From the NCBI RefSeq assembly GCF_028283685.1, contig NZ_JAPWKF010000009.1, positions 62,001 through 126,000 on the forward strand: 64,000 bases of DNA, written 5' to 3'. The notes under the pieces were generated by a model. The model made no database searches, had not been told where the DNA came from, and saw only the letters and a program-made list of their open reading frames with translations. Source of the stretch: Edaphobacter sp. (GTDB taxonomy: Bacteria; Acidobacteriota; Terriglobia; Terriglobales; Acidobacteriaceae). Below are positions 41,535-51,225 of the stretch, one piece after another. The first letter of the stretch is position 1, and the number at the start of each line of letters is the position of its first letter. A program made the position numbers and the translations under genes.

Positions 41535-41939
41535 ATGATTACGATCAGAACCGGTTTCCTTACCGCGGTGGTGCTTTGGGGGGCATCAGGAGCTGTGGCG
41601 CTGGCACAACGGCAGTCGACGCCGGTGGCACCGCAGCCGTCGCAGCTCGGCGGTTCGATGAGTCCGATGAACTCCGGGCGAGGCAACTTTCCCATGGACT
41701 CCACCGGCTCGAGCATGCCGGACGTGTTGAGCGGTCGCATGACCGAGCAACAGACGAAGACGAGAAATAACGAACGGCAGAAGCGGTTGGAATCCGACAC
41801 GGATAAGCTGGTGGGCCTGGTGAATGATCTGAAGAACCAGGTTGGCCAGGAAAAGTCGTTGACCCCGGAAGAGCTGAACAAGCGAGCGGAAGAGATCGAG
41901 AAGCTCGCACGAAGCGTGAAGGACCGGATGAAGGGGTAG
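41535..41939 (+). CDS. Small exported coiled-coil protein, copy A
   Basis: A 134-residue protein with a signal peptide (MITIRTGFLTAVVLWGASGA...), a Ser/Pro/Met-rich spacer and a helical C-terminal half. The end (RQKRLESDTDKLVGLVNDLK, then LTPEELNKRAEEIEKLARSV) is closely related to the next gene's product. GGAGGG lies seven bases before the ATG. Function unknown; it is likely periplasmic. The pair of genes suggests duplication. Confidence 0.7.
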   Translation: MITIRTGFLTAVVLWGASGAVALAQRQSTPVAPQPSQLGGSMSPMNSGRGNFPMDSTGSSMPDVLSGRMTEQQTKTRNNERQKRLESDTDKLVGLVNDLKNQVGQEKSLTPEELNKRAEEIEKLARSVKDRMKG

Positions 41940-42164
41940 GGCGTGCGTTTCCCGGCGCATTGGTGTCTCTTCTCTTCTGTCCGTTCAGGGCTTCCCGATA
42001 AAAGATGGCCGGATGGTGCCCGCCAGCGGACTTGTGCGGTATGGGCGAGCAGTGCTAGTGTAGGCAGCCGGTTTTGAAATCCAGGAAGCGGAGGGCGATC
42101 CCTTCCTGGAAGAAGCGTCGACTTCCCGTGTGACCACGACGCCGCATGGGTGAGGTCCAAGACG

Positions 42165-42521
42165 ATGAGACAAGCAGTGTGTTCGCTTACATGTTGCCTG
42201 CTCCTGGCAGGCTCGACCACCTTCTCCGGATCGCAGGGAGTACCTATCTCCATTGTGCCCGCCCAGGACGGCGGGCATTTCTACGCGATGAATGCTTATT
42301 TCAGCGTGCTGAGCAAGCAGATGGATGGATATCGCAGAGATGCAATAAATAAGGACCGACAGAAGCATCTTGAAGACGACGCCGATAGGCTGATGGTGCT
42401 GGTAACCGATCTGAATCGAGAGATGAGCTCGAAGACGGAGCTGACGCCGCTGGACCTGAGCCGGAGGGCGGCTGAGATCGAGCGGCTGGCGCACTCGGTG
42501 CAGCAGCGGATGCGTGGCTGA
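42165..42521 (+). CDS. Small exported coiled-coil protein, copy B
   Basis: A 118-residue protein with a signal peptide (MRQAVCSLTCCLLLAGSTTF). The C-terminal half (DRQKHLEDDADRLMVLVTDL, LTPLDLSRRAAEIERLAHSV) is a paralogue of copy A 225 bases upstream. GAGG lies nine bases before the ATG. The N-terminal spacer differs from copy A. No known domain; the helical tail may self-associate. A 29-base inverted repeat at 42081-42109 lies in the gap between the two genes. Confidence 0.65.
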   Translation: MRQAVCSLTCCLLLAGSTTFSGSQGVPISIVPAQDGGHFYAMNAYFSVLSKQMDGYRRDAINKDRQKHLEDDADRLMVLVTDLNREMSSKTELTPLDLSRRAAEIERLAHSVQQRMRG

Positions 42522-42846
42522 GGCAAGGCGTCAGCGATAGACAGAGCAACATCTGTAGGCAGGCTGAATCTGTAGGCAGGCTGAGGATCGGTGCAGGGAG
42601 CGTCGCGGTTGCGGGCAGGCGATGGTGCGTCGCCGCAAGTCATCGTATGCCTCTGCCGGCCAGCCACCGTACAGCGCCACCATAGGCTCTATCGGCACAG
42701 CATGGCGGTACAGGGGCAGGCACCTCTTCGCGAAGAGATTGACCCGATTTGCAAACCCATGCTCTAATTCGCCTTCGATGAGGAAGCGCAGTCGCCGATA
42801 CATGTAACATTGCCGATTTATTGCCGATCTATAAGGAGACCATTGC
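42522..42846. other. 325-base gap with a tandem repeat and the hppA promoter region
   Basis: No gene is recognised. It contains a perfect 17-base tandem duplication (42551-42584, listed separately). Near its end TTGCCGAT occurs twice within 20 bases (about 42810-42830), and AAGGAG lies eight bases before the hppA ATG. No convincing terminator was seen. Confidence 0.4.
42551..42584. repeat. Perfect 17-bp tandem repeat (two copies)
   Basis: ATCTGTAGGCAGGCTGA occurs twice in immediate succession in the gap after copy B of the small exported proteins. The exact identity suggests a recent slippage duplication. Confidence 0.9.
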
Positions 42847-45156
42847 ATGCTTGGAGCAGGCCGTGTGGCTTTGTGGTTGCAGGATCAGGCGCCTTTTACG
42901 CCTGTTGTGGCAGATGGAAGTGATGGCAGGATCTGGCTTTGGATCGCATTGGCCGTGGGTGTTCTGGCGCTGACTGCAGCGTGGATGCTGGCGAGGCGCG
43001 TGATCGCCTCCGATACCGGAACGCCCGACATGCAGATGATCTCGAATGCGATCCGTGAGGGCGCCGAGGCCTTTCTGAGCCGACAGTACCGGACGATTGG
43101 AGTGATTACCGTCGTGCTCGCGGTGATCGTCTTTATCGGCTATCACCTCTCCGATCGAACATCCGCTTACGCAGGAAGAACCGTCATCAGCTTTTTGACG
43201 GGGGCAGTCTGTTCCGCGCTGGCTGGCTATACGGGGATGTACTGCTCGATCCGCGCCAACATCCGGACAGCTTCAGCAGCCCGCTACACGCTGAACGGTG
43301 CTCTGAACATGGCGCTGCGAGGCGGCGCTGTAACGGGACTGGTTGTCGTCGCGCTCTCGCTGCTGGGCGTCGGGGTGCTGTTTCTCTTCTTCGGTGGACT
43401 GGAGAATCCTCAGGCGGTGCCGTACCAACTCGTCGGCTTCGGGTTCGGAGCCTCGCTGGTGGCCCTGTTTGCGCAGCTTGGCGGCGGCATCTACACCAAG
43501 GCTGCTGACGTGGGCGCCGATCTTGTGGGCAAGGTGGAGGCGGGGATTCCCGAGGACGACCCGCGCAATCCTGCGGTGATCGCTGACCTGGTGGGAGACA
43601 ATGTGGGCGACTGCGCTGGCCGTGGTGCGGATCTGTTTGAGTCGACCGCGGCTGAGAATGTGGGAGCGATGATTCTTGGCGCGGCGCTCTATCCAGTCTT
43701 CGGTGTGAAGGGGATTCTGTTTCCGCTGATCGTGCATGCGATCAATCTCATCGCCAGTACGGCAGGTGTCTTCGTCGTGAAATGCAGGGAGAACGAAGAC
43801 CCGATGCATGCGCTGAATCGCGGCTTCTATCTGACCTCGGCGCTGGCGCTGGTCGGCTTCGCGGGCGCCGTGTATCTGATGCTGAATGGGCCGGGAGTCG
43901 AACCGCTGTGGCTGCTGGGCTGCGGTGTGATTGGGCTGGCTACGGCGTTTCTGTTTGTGTGGATCACGGAGTATTACACCGAGTCGGTCTATCGGCCGGT
44001 GAAGTCGATCGCCGAGGCCTCGCTGACTGGCCCGGCGACCAACATCATCAGCGGCCTTGCGGTGGGTATGGAGACGCCTGCGTTGCCGGTGATCGTGATC
44101 TCGGCGGCGCTGTTGCTGAGCTACTACTTCGGCGTGCGCGGACTGGCGGCGGTCGGCGGAATCAGCGACTACGAGAAGGGTATCTACGGAACGGCGATCG
44201 CCACGATGGGCATGCTCAGCTGCGCGGCGTACATCCTGGCGATGGATACCTTTGGACCGATCACGGACAACGCCGGCGGCATCATCGAGATGTCGCATCA
44301 GCCGCATGAGATCCGCGAGCGTACCGACAAGCTGGACTCGGCGGGCAATACGACCAAGGCGCTGACGAAGGGTTATGCCATCGGCTCGGCATCGCTGGCG
44401 GCGTTTCTTCTGTTCTCGGCGTATCTCGAGGAGATCAAGACGATCGTCACCGATAAGGTGACCCATGCCGGCGGCTACATGCCACAGGGCTGGAGCTTCA
44501 CCAACATAAACCTGGCGCAGATTCCTGTCTTCGTCGGAGCCCTGCTGGGCGCGATGCTGACATATCTTTTCAGCTCGCTGGCGATCAAGGCGGTGGGGCG
44601 CACGGCGCAGATGGTGGTGCAGGATGTGCGGGCGCAGTTCAAGGAAAATCCCGGCATTATGGCGGGCACGTCCAAGCCGAATTACGGACGCTGCGTGAGC
44701 ATTGTGACGGGGGCTGCGTTACGCGAGATGGTGGTGCCTGGCGTGCTCGCTGTGGGACTGCCGGTTGCTGTCGGCCTGATCTTCAGGCACTTCAGTCCGA
44801 GCTATCATGCCAGCACGGAGGTGTATCCTCCGGGGACGATTCTGCCGGTGCCTGCGATTGCAGGTAAGGTGGTGAATCTTGCGGGAGCGGAGGCGGTTGC
44901 CGGGCTGCTGATGGTGGGAACGATCTCCGGTGTGCTTCTGGCGATGTTGATGAACAACGGCGGCGGCGCCTGGGACAACGCGAAGAAGTTTATCGAGACC
45001 GGACAGTACGGCGGCAAGAAGAGCGAGGCCCACAAGGCGGCTGTCGTGGGCGATACGGTCGGCGATCCGTTTAAAGATACAGCTGGCCCGAGCCTGCACG
45101 TACTCATCAAACTGCTGGCGACGATCACGCTTGTGCTTGCGCCGTTGTTTGTTTAG
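42847..45156 (+). CDS. hppA: Membrane proton-translocating pyrophosphatase
   Basis: A 769-residue integral membrane protein with about 15 hydrophobic segments. The catalytic motif GGGIYTKAADVGADLVGKVE with GIPEDDPRNPAVIADLVGDNVGD (about 215-260) is the membrane pyrophosphatase signature, and EAHKAAVVGDTVGDPFKDTAGP (about 735) is the second. Lys504 in GNTTKA replaces the alanine of K+-dependent enzymes, so it is predicted to be K+-independent and to pump protons. It hydrolyses pyrophosphate and stores the energy as a proton gradient. The ATG has AAGGAG about eight bases upstream. The next gene follows after 140 bases. Confidence 0.96.
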   Translation: MLGAGRVALWLQDQAPFTPVVADGSDGRIWLWIALAVGVLALTAAWMLARRVIASDTGTPDMQMISNAIREGAEAFLSRQYRTIGVITVVLAVIVFIGYHLSDRTSAYAGRTVISFLTGAVCSALAGYTGMYCSIRANIRTASAARYTLNGALNMALRGGAVTGLVVVALSLLGVGVLFLFFGGLENPQAVPYQLVGFGFGASLVALFAQLGGGIYTKAADVGADLVGKVEAGIPEDDPRNPAVIADLVGDNVGDCAGRGADLFESTAAENVGAMILGAALYPVFGVKGILFPLIVHAINLIASTAGVFVVKCRENEDPMHALNRGFYLTSALALVGFAGAVYLMLNGPGVEPLWLLGCGVIGLATAFLFVWITEYYTESVYRPVKSIAEASLTGPATNIISGLAVGMETPALPVIVISAALLLSYYFGVRGLAAVGGISDYEKGIYGTAIATMGMLSCAAYILAMDTFGPITDNAGGIIEMSHQPHEIRERTDKLDSAGNTTKALTKGYAIGSASLAAFLLFSAYLEEIKTIVTDKVTHAGGYMPQGWSFTNINLAQIPVFVGALLGAMLTYLFSSLAIKAVGRTAQMVVQDVRAQFKENPGIMAGTSKPNYGRCVSIVTGAALREMVVPGVLAVGLPVAVGLIFRHFSPSYHASTEVYPPGTILPVPAIAGKVVNLAGAEAVAGLLMVGTISGVLLAMLMNNGGGAWDNAKKFIETGQYGGKKSEAHKAAVVGDTVGDPFKDTAGPSLHVLIKLLATITLVLAPLFV

Positions 45157-45297
45157 CAAATGTTACGACGGCGATATGTACCAGGGTCTTCAGCTTTTGT
45201 ATACCGTTGCGTGAGGAGGCGCGGAGGCATTTCAGGCTGTTGAGACGGTACAATCGAGCTTGGCGGCGCAGGTTTCGGCCGCAGGGAAGAAGAGAGA

Positions 45298-47481
45298 ATG
45301 GCTCGTCACTCAGGCAACACGATTGAGAAGAAGAAGTCTGCGGGCGCGGTGGCAGGAACGTCGCTCACGCGCGAGCAGCTGGTGGAGTTCTACCGGCTGA
45401 TGTACCTCTCGCGACGCACGGATGATCGCGAGATCGTCCTGAAGCGTCAGCAGAAAATTTTCTTTCAGATATCGTGTGCTGGGCATGAGGCCTTGCTGGT
45501 TGCGGCGGGCATGGCGATGAAGCCAGGCTACGACTGGTTCTTCCCGTACTATCGCGATCGTGCGATCTGCCTGGCGCTTGGCAACACGGTTGAAGATCAG
45601 CTGCTGCAGGCGGTAGGCGCGGCGGATGATCCGGCAAGCGGCGGGCGCCAGATGCCATCGCACTGGTCGAGCACGAAGCTGCATATCGTCAGTCCTTCGT
45701 CATCGACGGCAACGCAGTGCCTGCATGCGATCGGATGCGCCGAGGCAGGGCGATACTTTTCGAATCACCCTGAGGCGGCGAAGAAGCATGACGGCGACTA
45801 TCGGGAGTTCAAGGACGTTACCTTCCACGGCGATGAGGTCGTCTATGTCTCGATCGGCGAGGGCTCGACCAGCCAGGGTGAGTTCTGGGAGTCGCTGAAT
45901 ACGGCGAGCAACGGTAAGCTGCCGGTGCTGTATGTCGTCGAAGACAACGGCTACGCGATCTCGACGCCGGTTGAAGCGAATACGCCGGGCGGCAACATCT
46001 CGAAGCTCATCGCCAATTTTCCTAATTTTCACTTTGCAGAGATCGACGGTACCGATCCGATTGCGAGCTACAACGCCATGGTCGAGGCGGTGGCGTACTG
46101 CCGTTCAGGAAAGGGTCCGGCGCTGGTGCATGGTCATGTCATCCGACCGTACTCGCATTCGCTGAGCGACGATGAGCGTCTTTATCGCACGGCGGCAGAG
46201 CTTGAGGCGGATGCGCTGCGCGATCCGATCTCGCGCATGCAGATGTGGTTGCTGCGTGAGGGCATCCTGGACGCGGAGGCGATCAACAAGCTGGAGCGTC
46301 AGGTGGACGACGAGGTGCAGCGTGCTGCAGACAAGGCCGTCATGGCCACGCTGCCGACGCCGGACACGATTCTGAAGCATGTTTATTCGGAAGATCTGAC
46401 GCCAATGGATGCGCGTTTTGACCGCAGGCCCGAGTCGACAGCGGATCAGACGGAACGCACGATGGCCGATCTGATCAACGCCTGCCTGAAGGACGAGATG
46501 CGGCGCGACGAGCGCATCGTGGTCTTCGGCGAAGACGTCGCCGATGTGACTCGCGACGAGGCGTTGCGGGCAGGGCACCTCAAGGGTAAGGGCGGTGTCT
46601 TTAAACTGACGTCGGGGCTGCAGCTTGAGTTCGGCAACGATCGCGTGTGGAACTCGCCGCTTGCGGAGGCCAACATCGTTGGTCGCGCCATTGGAATGGC
46701 GGCACGCGGGTTGAAGCCCGTGGTGGAGATTCAGTTCTTCGACTACATCTGGCCCGCGATGCACCAGATGCGCAATGAGATGTCGGTGCTGCGCTGGCGC
46801 TCGAACGGTACATGGAGCTGCCCGCTGGTGATGCGCGTGCCGATCGGCGGCTATCTGACCGGAGGCTCAATCTATCACTCGCAGTCGGGCGAGAGCATCT
46901 TCACGCACACGCCGGGCGTTCGGATCGTGATGCCGTCCAATGCGCTCGATGCGCTGGGACTGCTACGCACGGCGATTCGCTGCGACGATCCTGTGATCTT
47001 CCTCGAGCACAAACGGCTTTATCGTGAGACCTTCGGCCGTGCGATGTATCCGGGACCGGACTACACCATCCCCTTCGGGAAGGCGAAGATCGTTCGTCCC
47101 GGCAAGCACATGACGTTTGTGACGTACGGTGCCGTGGTGCCCCGCGCGTTGCAGGCGGCGCAGAAGATTCAGCGCGAGAAGGGAATCGACGTGGAGGTCA
47201 TCGACCTGCGCAGTTTGACGCCGTATGACTGGGAGTCGATTGCGGAGAGCGTGCGCCGGACGAATCGCGTGATTGTGGCGCACGAAGACATGATGAGCTG
47301 GGGCTATGGCGCGGAGATTGCTGCGCGCATCGCCGACGAGCTCTTCCATGATCTCGACGCCCCGGTGCGGCGTGTGGCGTCGATGGATACGTTTGTGGCG
47401 TATCAGCCTCTTCTGGAAGACGTTATCCTTCCGCAGCCGGATGCGATCTATCAGGCGATGGCGGATCTCGCAGCGTTTTAG
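45298..47481 (+). CDS. Fused E1 alpha/beta 2-oxo acid dehydrogenase (branched-chain/pyruvate type)
   Basis: A 727-residue fusion. Residues 25-345 are the E1-alpha part, with the thiamine diphosphate motif [15 protein letters not shown] followed by [13 protein letters not shown] (about 185-220). Residues 390-727 are the E1-beta part ([27 protein letters not shown]-type [27 protein letters not shown], and the [13 protein letters not shown] end). It decarboxylates a 2-oxo acid and passes the acyl group to an E2 component, probably that of the branched-chain 2-oxo acid dehydrogenase complex. In many bacteria the halves are separate genes. No E2 or E3 gene is in this window. Confidence 0.88.
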   Translation: MARHSGNTIEKKKSAGAVAGTSLTREQLVEFYRLMYLSRRTDDREIVLKRQQKIFFQISCAGHEALLVAAGMAMKPGYDWFFPYYRDRAICLALGNTVEDQLLQAVGAADDPASGGRQMPSHWSSTKLHIVSPSSSTATQCLHAIGCAEAGRYFSNHPEAAKKHDGDYREFKDVTFHGDEVVYVSIGEGSTSQGEFWESLNTASNGKLPVLYVVEDNGYAISTPVEANTPGGNISKLIANFPNFHFAEIDGTDPIASYNAMVEAVAYCRSGKGPALVHGHVIRPYSHSLSDDERLYRTAAELEADALRDPISRMQMWLLREGILDAEAINKLERQVDDEVQRAADKAVMATLPTPDTILKHVYSEDLTPMDARFDRRPESTADQTERTMADLINACLKDEMRRDERIVVFGEDVADVTRDEALRAGHLKGKGGVFKLTSGLQLEFGNDRVWNSPLAEANIVGRAIGMAARGLKPVVEIQFFDYIWPAMHQMRNEMSVLRWRSNGTWSCPLVMRVPIGGYLTGGSIYHSQSGESIFTHTPGVRIVMPSNALDALGLLRTAIRCDDPVIFLEHKRLYRETFGRAMYPGPDYTIPFGKAKIVRPGKHMTFVTYGAVVPRALQAAQKIQREKGIDVEVIDLRSLTPYDWESIAESVRRTNRVIVAHEDMMSWGYGAEIAARIADELFHDLDAPVRRVASMDTFVAYQPLLEDVILPQPDAIYQAMADLAAF

Positions 47482-47559
47482 GCGCGGGACCGCAACTGAC
47501 TCTTCAGTTGTGGGTCACTATCTTCGTGCGTTGCAGTAGGGGCGCCGGCGAGGCGGCGA

Positions 47560-49632
47560 ATGGTCCATCAGAGCAGGCAGACGAAATCCATCCGTCGTTC
47601 GCTTGAGGCAGCGATTGCGGCCATGCTGTCGGCGGTTCTCGTATTGCAGCCTTTGCCTGCGTGGGCAGCGAAGCGCAAAGTGGTGAAGCTGCAGGGGGAC
47701 GAACGGATCGTTCATGCTTTGAACCGTCTGACGTTCGGTCCGCGGCCGGGTGAGGTTGCAACGGTGCGGCGCATCGGGCTCGATCGCTGGTTCGCGCTGC
47801 AGCTGCATCCAGAGTCGATCGACGATTCCGCCCTCGAAGCGAGACTGGATCAGTATCCGGCGATGAGGCTGCAACAGGCAGATCTTCTGCAAAAGTATCC
47901 GACGCCACAGATTCTGCGCCTGGTCGATCAAAAAAAGCTGCCTATGCCAGCCGATCCGATGGAGGTCGCAATCTATCGCGATGGAATCGCTCGTCTGCAG
48001 CAGAAGAAAGAACAGAAAAAAGAGATGGCCGCACCGAAAGCGGCTCTGCCGGGCGACGGTGTTGATCCTGCGACACCGTCCATGGCAGTGCATGAGCAGC
48101 AGCTGTATCGTGGCCTCGATACGGTGCGGATCGTCAATCTTTCGCCATCAGAGCGCATGCAGGCGATCATCTCGCTTGCGCCGGAGCAGGTGGCAGCGTT
48201 TCAGGGAAGTCTTACGCCGGTAGAACGGAATGCGATGCTCAACGGGCTTGCTCCGGAGCAGCGCGAGGTTGTTCTCGCTATCACGCAGGGTCCGCAGTTT
48301 ATAGACAATGAGGTGACGCAGACGAGGCTGCTGCGCGATGCCTACAGCAGCCGTCAGCTGCAGGCGGTGATGACGGACTTCTGGCTGAACCACTTCAACG
48401 TGTATGCGCGGAAGAATCAGAACGAGCCCTGGCTGCTGACTGCCTATGAGCGGGATGCGATCCGTCTGCATGCGCTGGGACGATTCGAGGATCTGCTGGT
48501 GGCGACGGCGAAGAGTCCGGCGATGCTGGAGTACCTGGATAATGCGCAGAGCCTCGGGCCGAACTCCCCGGTTGCGTTGCGTAATGCACGCGGGCAACGC
48601 GCGGGGCCGAACAGACCGCGTCCGCAGGGCGTGAATGAGAACTACGCGCGCGAGCTGATGGAGCTGCATACGCTCGGAGTGAATGGAGGCTACACGCAAG
48701 CCGATGTGACGGCGGTGGCCAGGGTCTTCACGGGATGGACGGTCGAGCCGCAGCGTGGGGGAGAGTTCAGCTTCGATGCGCGGCGGCATGAACCGGGGCC
48801 GAAGACGGTGATGGGCAAGACCATTCCTGCGGGTGGGGAAGACGAAGGGCTTCAGGTCTTGCACCAGCTGGCCGCCAGTCCCGCGACGGCAAGGTTTATT
48901 TCGAATAAGCTGGCGGTGCGTTTTGTCAGCGACACGCCATCGCCTGCGTTGGTCGACAGGATGACGAAGGCGTATCTGAAGAGTGATGGCGATATTGCTG
49001 CGGTGCTGAAGGCGATGTTCTCCGCACCGGAGTTCTGGTCGCAGACAAACGAATATGCCAAGGTCAAGACGCCGCTTGAATTTGTTATCTCGTCCATTCG
49101 TGCGACGAATGCGGAAGTCACAGACCCGCTGCCACTCGTTCGGACACTCGACCGGCTGGGGATGCCGCTGTATGGCATGCAAACGCCAAACGGTTACAGC
49201 TGGCAGGCCGAACCGTGGGTGAGCACCGGCGCGCTGGTCAATCGTATGAACTTTGCAGTTGCGTTGAGCGGCAATCGCCTTCCAGGCACGACGATCCGAT
49301 GGCCTTCGCTGCTGAACGAAGAGCAGGGCGTCGTTCGCACGGCCGCTCTAAGCTCGGAGGAAGACGAAAAGAAGGAGGCGCGCCTGGAGCTGCTGTTACT
49401 GGAACGAGCGGCACCGGCGCAGACACGTTCGGCTGTGCTGGCGCAGGTCGTCAACCGGCCTGCACAGATGGAGGCGGAGAAGCGCTTTCCTATTCGCCTG
49501 AACGATAACGATCCGATGGGGAGAGCGCTGAATCCTGACACCGGGAGGCCGCAGGCGCAGGTGCCTGTGGATCGCGACGCTGCTCTGATGGGCGGCCTTC
49601 TGTTGGGATCGCCGGAGTTTCAGCGTCGTTGA
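47560..49632 (+). CDS. Exported DUF1800 family protein
   Basis: A 690-residue protein with a signal peptide (SIRRSLEAAIAAMLSAVLVL...AWA). Characteristic DUF1800 segments are ALNRLTFGPRPGEVATVRRI (about 55), MTDFWLNHFNVYARK (about 270), NENYARELMELHTLGVNGGYTQADVTAVARVFTGWT (about 350) and KTPLEFVISSIRAT. The N-terminal part has a charged insert of about 120 residues. The family nearly always lies beside a DUF1501 gene, as here, 11 bases downstream. The function of the pair is unknown; it is often thought to act in the cell envelope or in secretion. Confidence 0.9.
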   Translation: MVHQSRQTKSIRRSLEAAIAAMLSAVLVLQPLPAWAAKRKVVKLQGDERIVHALNRLTFGPRPGEVATVRRIGLDRWFALQLHPESIDDSALEARLDQYPAMRLQQADLLQKYPTPQILRLVDQKKLPMPADPMEVAIYRDGIARLQQKKEQKKEMAAPKAALPGDGVDPATPSMAVHEQQLYRGLDTVRIVNLSPSERMQAIISLAPEQVAAFQGSLTPVERNAMLNGLAPEQREVVLAITQGPQFIDNEVTQTRLLRDAYSSRQLQAVMTDFWLNHFNVYARKNQNEPWLLTAYERDAIRLHALGRFEDLLVATAKSPAMLEYLDNAQSLGPNSPVALRNARGQRAGPNRPRPQGVNENYARELMELHTLGVNGGYTQADVTAVARVFTGWTVEPQRGGEFSFDARRHEPGPKTVMGKTIPAGGEDEGLQVLHQLAASPATARFISNKLAVRFVSDTPSPALVDRMTKAYLKSDGDIAAVLKAMFSAPEFWSQTNEYAKVKTPLEFVISSIRATNAEVTDPLPLVRTLDRLGMPLYGMQTPNGYSWQAEPWVSTGALVNRMNFAVALSGNRLPGTTIRWPSLLNEEQGVVRTAALSSEEDEKKEARLELLLLERAAPAQTRSAVLAQVVNRPAQMEAEKRFPIRLNDNDPMGRALNPDTGRPQAQVPVDRDAALMGGLLLGSPEFQRR

Positions 49633-49643
49633 GTGGAGGAGAG

Positions 49644-50897
49644 ATGATGGCAGGGAAGACGACAAGACGCGGATTTATGAGGAACGGTGCCCTGGCGCTG
49701 GTCGGTACATCGGCGATCCCGGCATTTCTGTCGCGTAGCGTGATGGCGGAGATGACGGCTGCGGCGCAGCGAAGCAAGAAGCTGGTCGTGCTCTTTCAGC
49801 GGGGAGCGGTCGATGGCTTGAACATGGTCGTCCCCTACCGCGAGTCGAACTACTACGCGATGCGTCCGACGATCGCGATCCGGCAGAACGAGGTGCTGGA
49901 TCTGGACGGCTTCTTTGGATTGCACCCCGCCATGGCATCCTTGCAGCCGCTCTACCGGCAGGGACATCTTGGGATCGTGCATGCTGCGGGATCGCCGGAC
50001 AACACGCGCTCGCACTTCGACGCACAGGACTATATGGAGAGTGGCACGCCGGGAATAAAGATGACGCAGGACGGCTGGCTGAACCGTGCGCTGCAGGCAG
50101 AGAGACTCTCCGCGACGCCGTCGGCGTTTCGCGCGGTCGCGCTGGGGCCGCAGGTGCCCAGGACGCTGCAGGGAAGCGTCTCGGCCATCGCGGTCAACAA
50201 TCTGGCGGAGTTTTCGGTGGCTGGAGGAGGTCCCAGGACGTCCCCGACGAGCGACGCCTTTCAGGCGATGTACGATTCCAGCTCGGACACCGTGCTGCAC
50301 GGGACCGGGCAGGAGACCTTCGAGGCGGTGAAGATGCTGAAGGCGGCCGATCCGGCGAAGTACAAGCCGGCTGCGGGGGTGGTCTACCCGAATACGGTAT
50401 TCGGTAACAACCTGCGGCAGATCGCGCAGCTGATGAAGGCCAATCTCGGGGTGGAGGCCGCCTTCTCCGAGGTTGGGGGCTGGGATACGCATCAGGACCA
50501 GGGAAACTCCCAGGGGCAGCTGGCGAACCGTCTCCGCGAGTTTTCGGATGCGATCGCCGCCTTCTGGCAGGACCTGGGGGATGGCGCCGAGGATGTCACC
50601 CTGGTCACCATGTCGGAGTTCGGTCGTACCGCCCGCCAGAACGGGACCGGGGGGACCGATCACGGCCATGCCAATGTCATGTTCGTGCTGGGAAGCCAGG
50701 TTAAGGGCGGGAAGGTCTATGGCCGGTGGCCGGGGCTGGCCAATGAGCAGCTCAACGAGGGACGGGACCTGACGGTGACCACGGACTTCCGGGCGGTGCT
50801 GGGTGAGGCGGTCTACCGGACGATGGCCCCGAGAGGGCTGGATACGGTCTTTCCGGGGGCCGATCTGAGGCCAAACGGCTTTTTAAACTTCCTGTAA
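49644..50897 (+). CDS. Tat-exported DUF1501 family protein
   Basis: About 417 residues. TTRRGFMRNGALALVGTSAI is a Tat signal peptide, followed by the DUF1501 domain (sulfatase-like fold): LVVLFQRGAVDGLNMVVPY, FGLHPAMASLQPLY, HAAGSPDNTRSHFDAQDYME, VGGWDTHQDQGN and VTMSEFGRTARQNGTGGTDHGHA. It forms a conserved pair with DUF1800, 11 bases upstream. The product is predicted to be folded in the cytoplasm before export, consistent with a bound cofactor or metal. GGAGG precedes the ATG. Confidence 0.9.
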   Translation: MMAGKTTRRGFMRNGALALVGTSAIPAFLSRSVMAEMTAAAQRSKKLVVLFQRGAVDGLNMVVPYRESNYYAMRPTIAIRQNEVLDLDGFFGLHPAMASLQPLYRQGHLGIVHAAGSPDNTRSHFDAQDYMESGTPGIKMTQDGWLNRALQAERLSATPSAFRAVALGPQVPRTLQGSVSAIAVNNLAEFSVAGGGPRTSPTSDAFQAMYDSSSDTVLHGTGQETFEAVKMLKAADPAKYKPAAGVVYPNTVFGNNLRQIAQLMKANLGVEAAFSEVGGWDTHQDQGNSQGQLANRLREFSDAIAAFWQDLGDGAEDVTLVTMSEFGRTARQNGTGGTDHGHANVMFVLGSQVKGGKVYGRWPGLANEQLNEGRDLTVTTDFRAVLGEAVYRTMAPRGLDTVFPGADLRPNGFLNFL

Positions 50898-51225
50898 TGG
50901 AATTTTTCCACAGGACAAGTTTCTGCGATAAAAGGTTTTCCGGGGAAATACGTTTTTTTGAAGGCTGATTTCTCAATAATTCAAAAAAATGGAAAGATGG
51001 AACAACTTTTCTCTTCGGGGCGCGTCATATTGGATGTAACAACAATTGCTGAGGTCAGAAGTTCCCACGACCACGGCTTCCTCTATCCGCAACGCAACTC
51101 CCCACCACATACGGGGCCCCCAGCTAACCGGGGGCCTTCTCTCCTTAAGGCCACCACTGCCCAAGAAACAGTTCGGCTCGGTCGCTTTGTACGGGCGATG
51201 GCGGGGGAGACGGTCTGTAAAGGGG
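50898..51225. other. AT-rich gap with two hairpins after the DUF1501 gene
   Basis: No gene recognised. TTTTTTTGAA (50953-50962) and TTCAAAAAAA (50980-50989) form a 10-bp A/T-only inverted repeat in a notably AT-rich stretch. GGCCCCC-N8-GGGGGCC (51115-51136), followed by TTCTCTCC, is a good terminator-like hairpin. The two could end the DUF1501 transcript, or bound a small RNA; the sequence does not decide. Confidence 0.45.
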
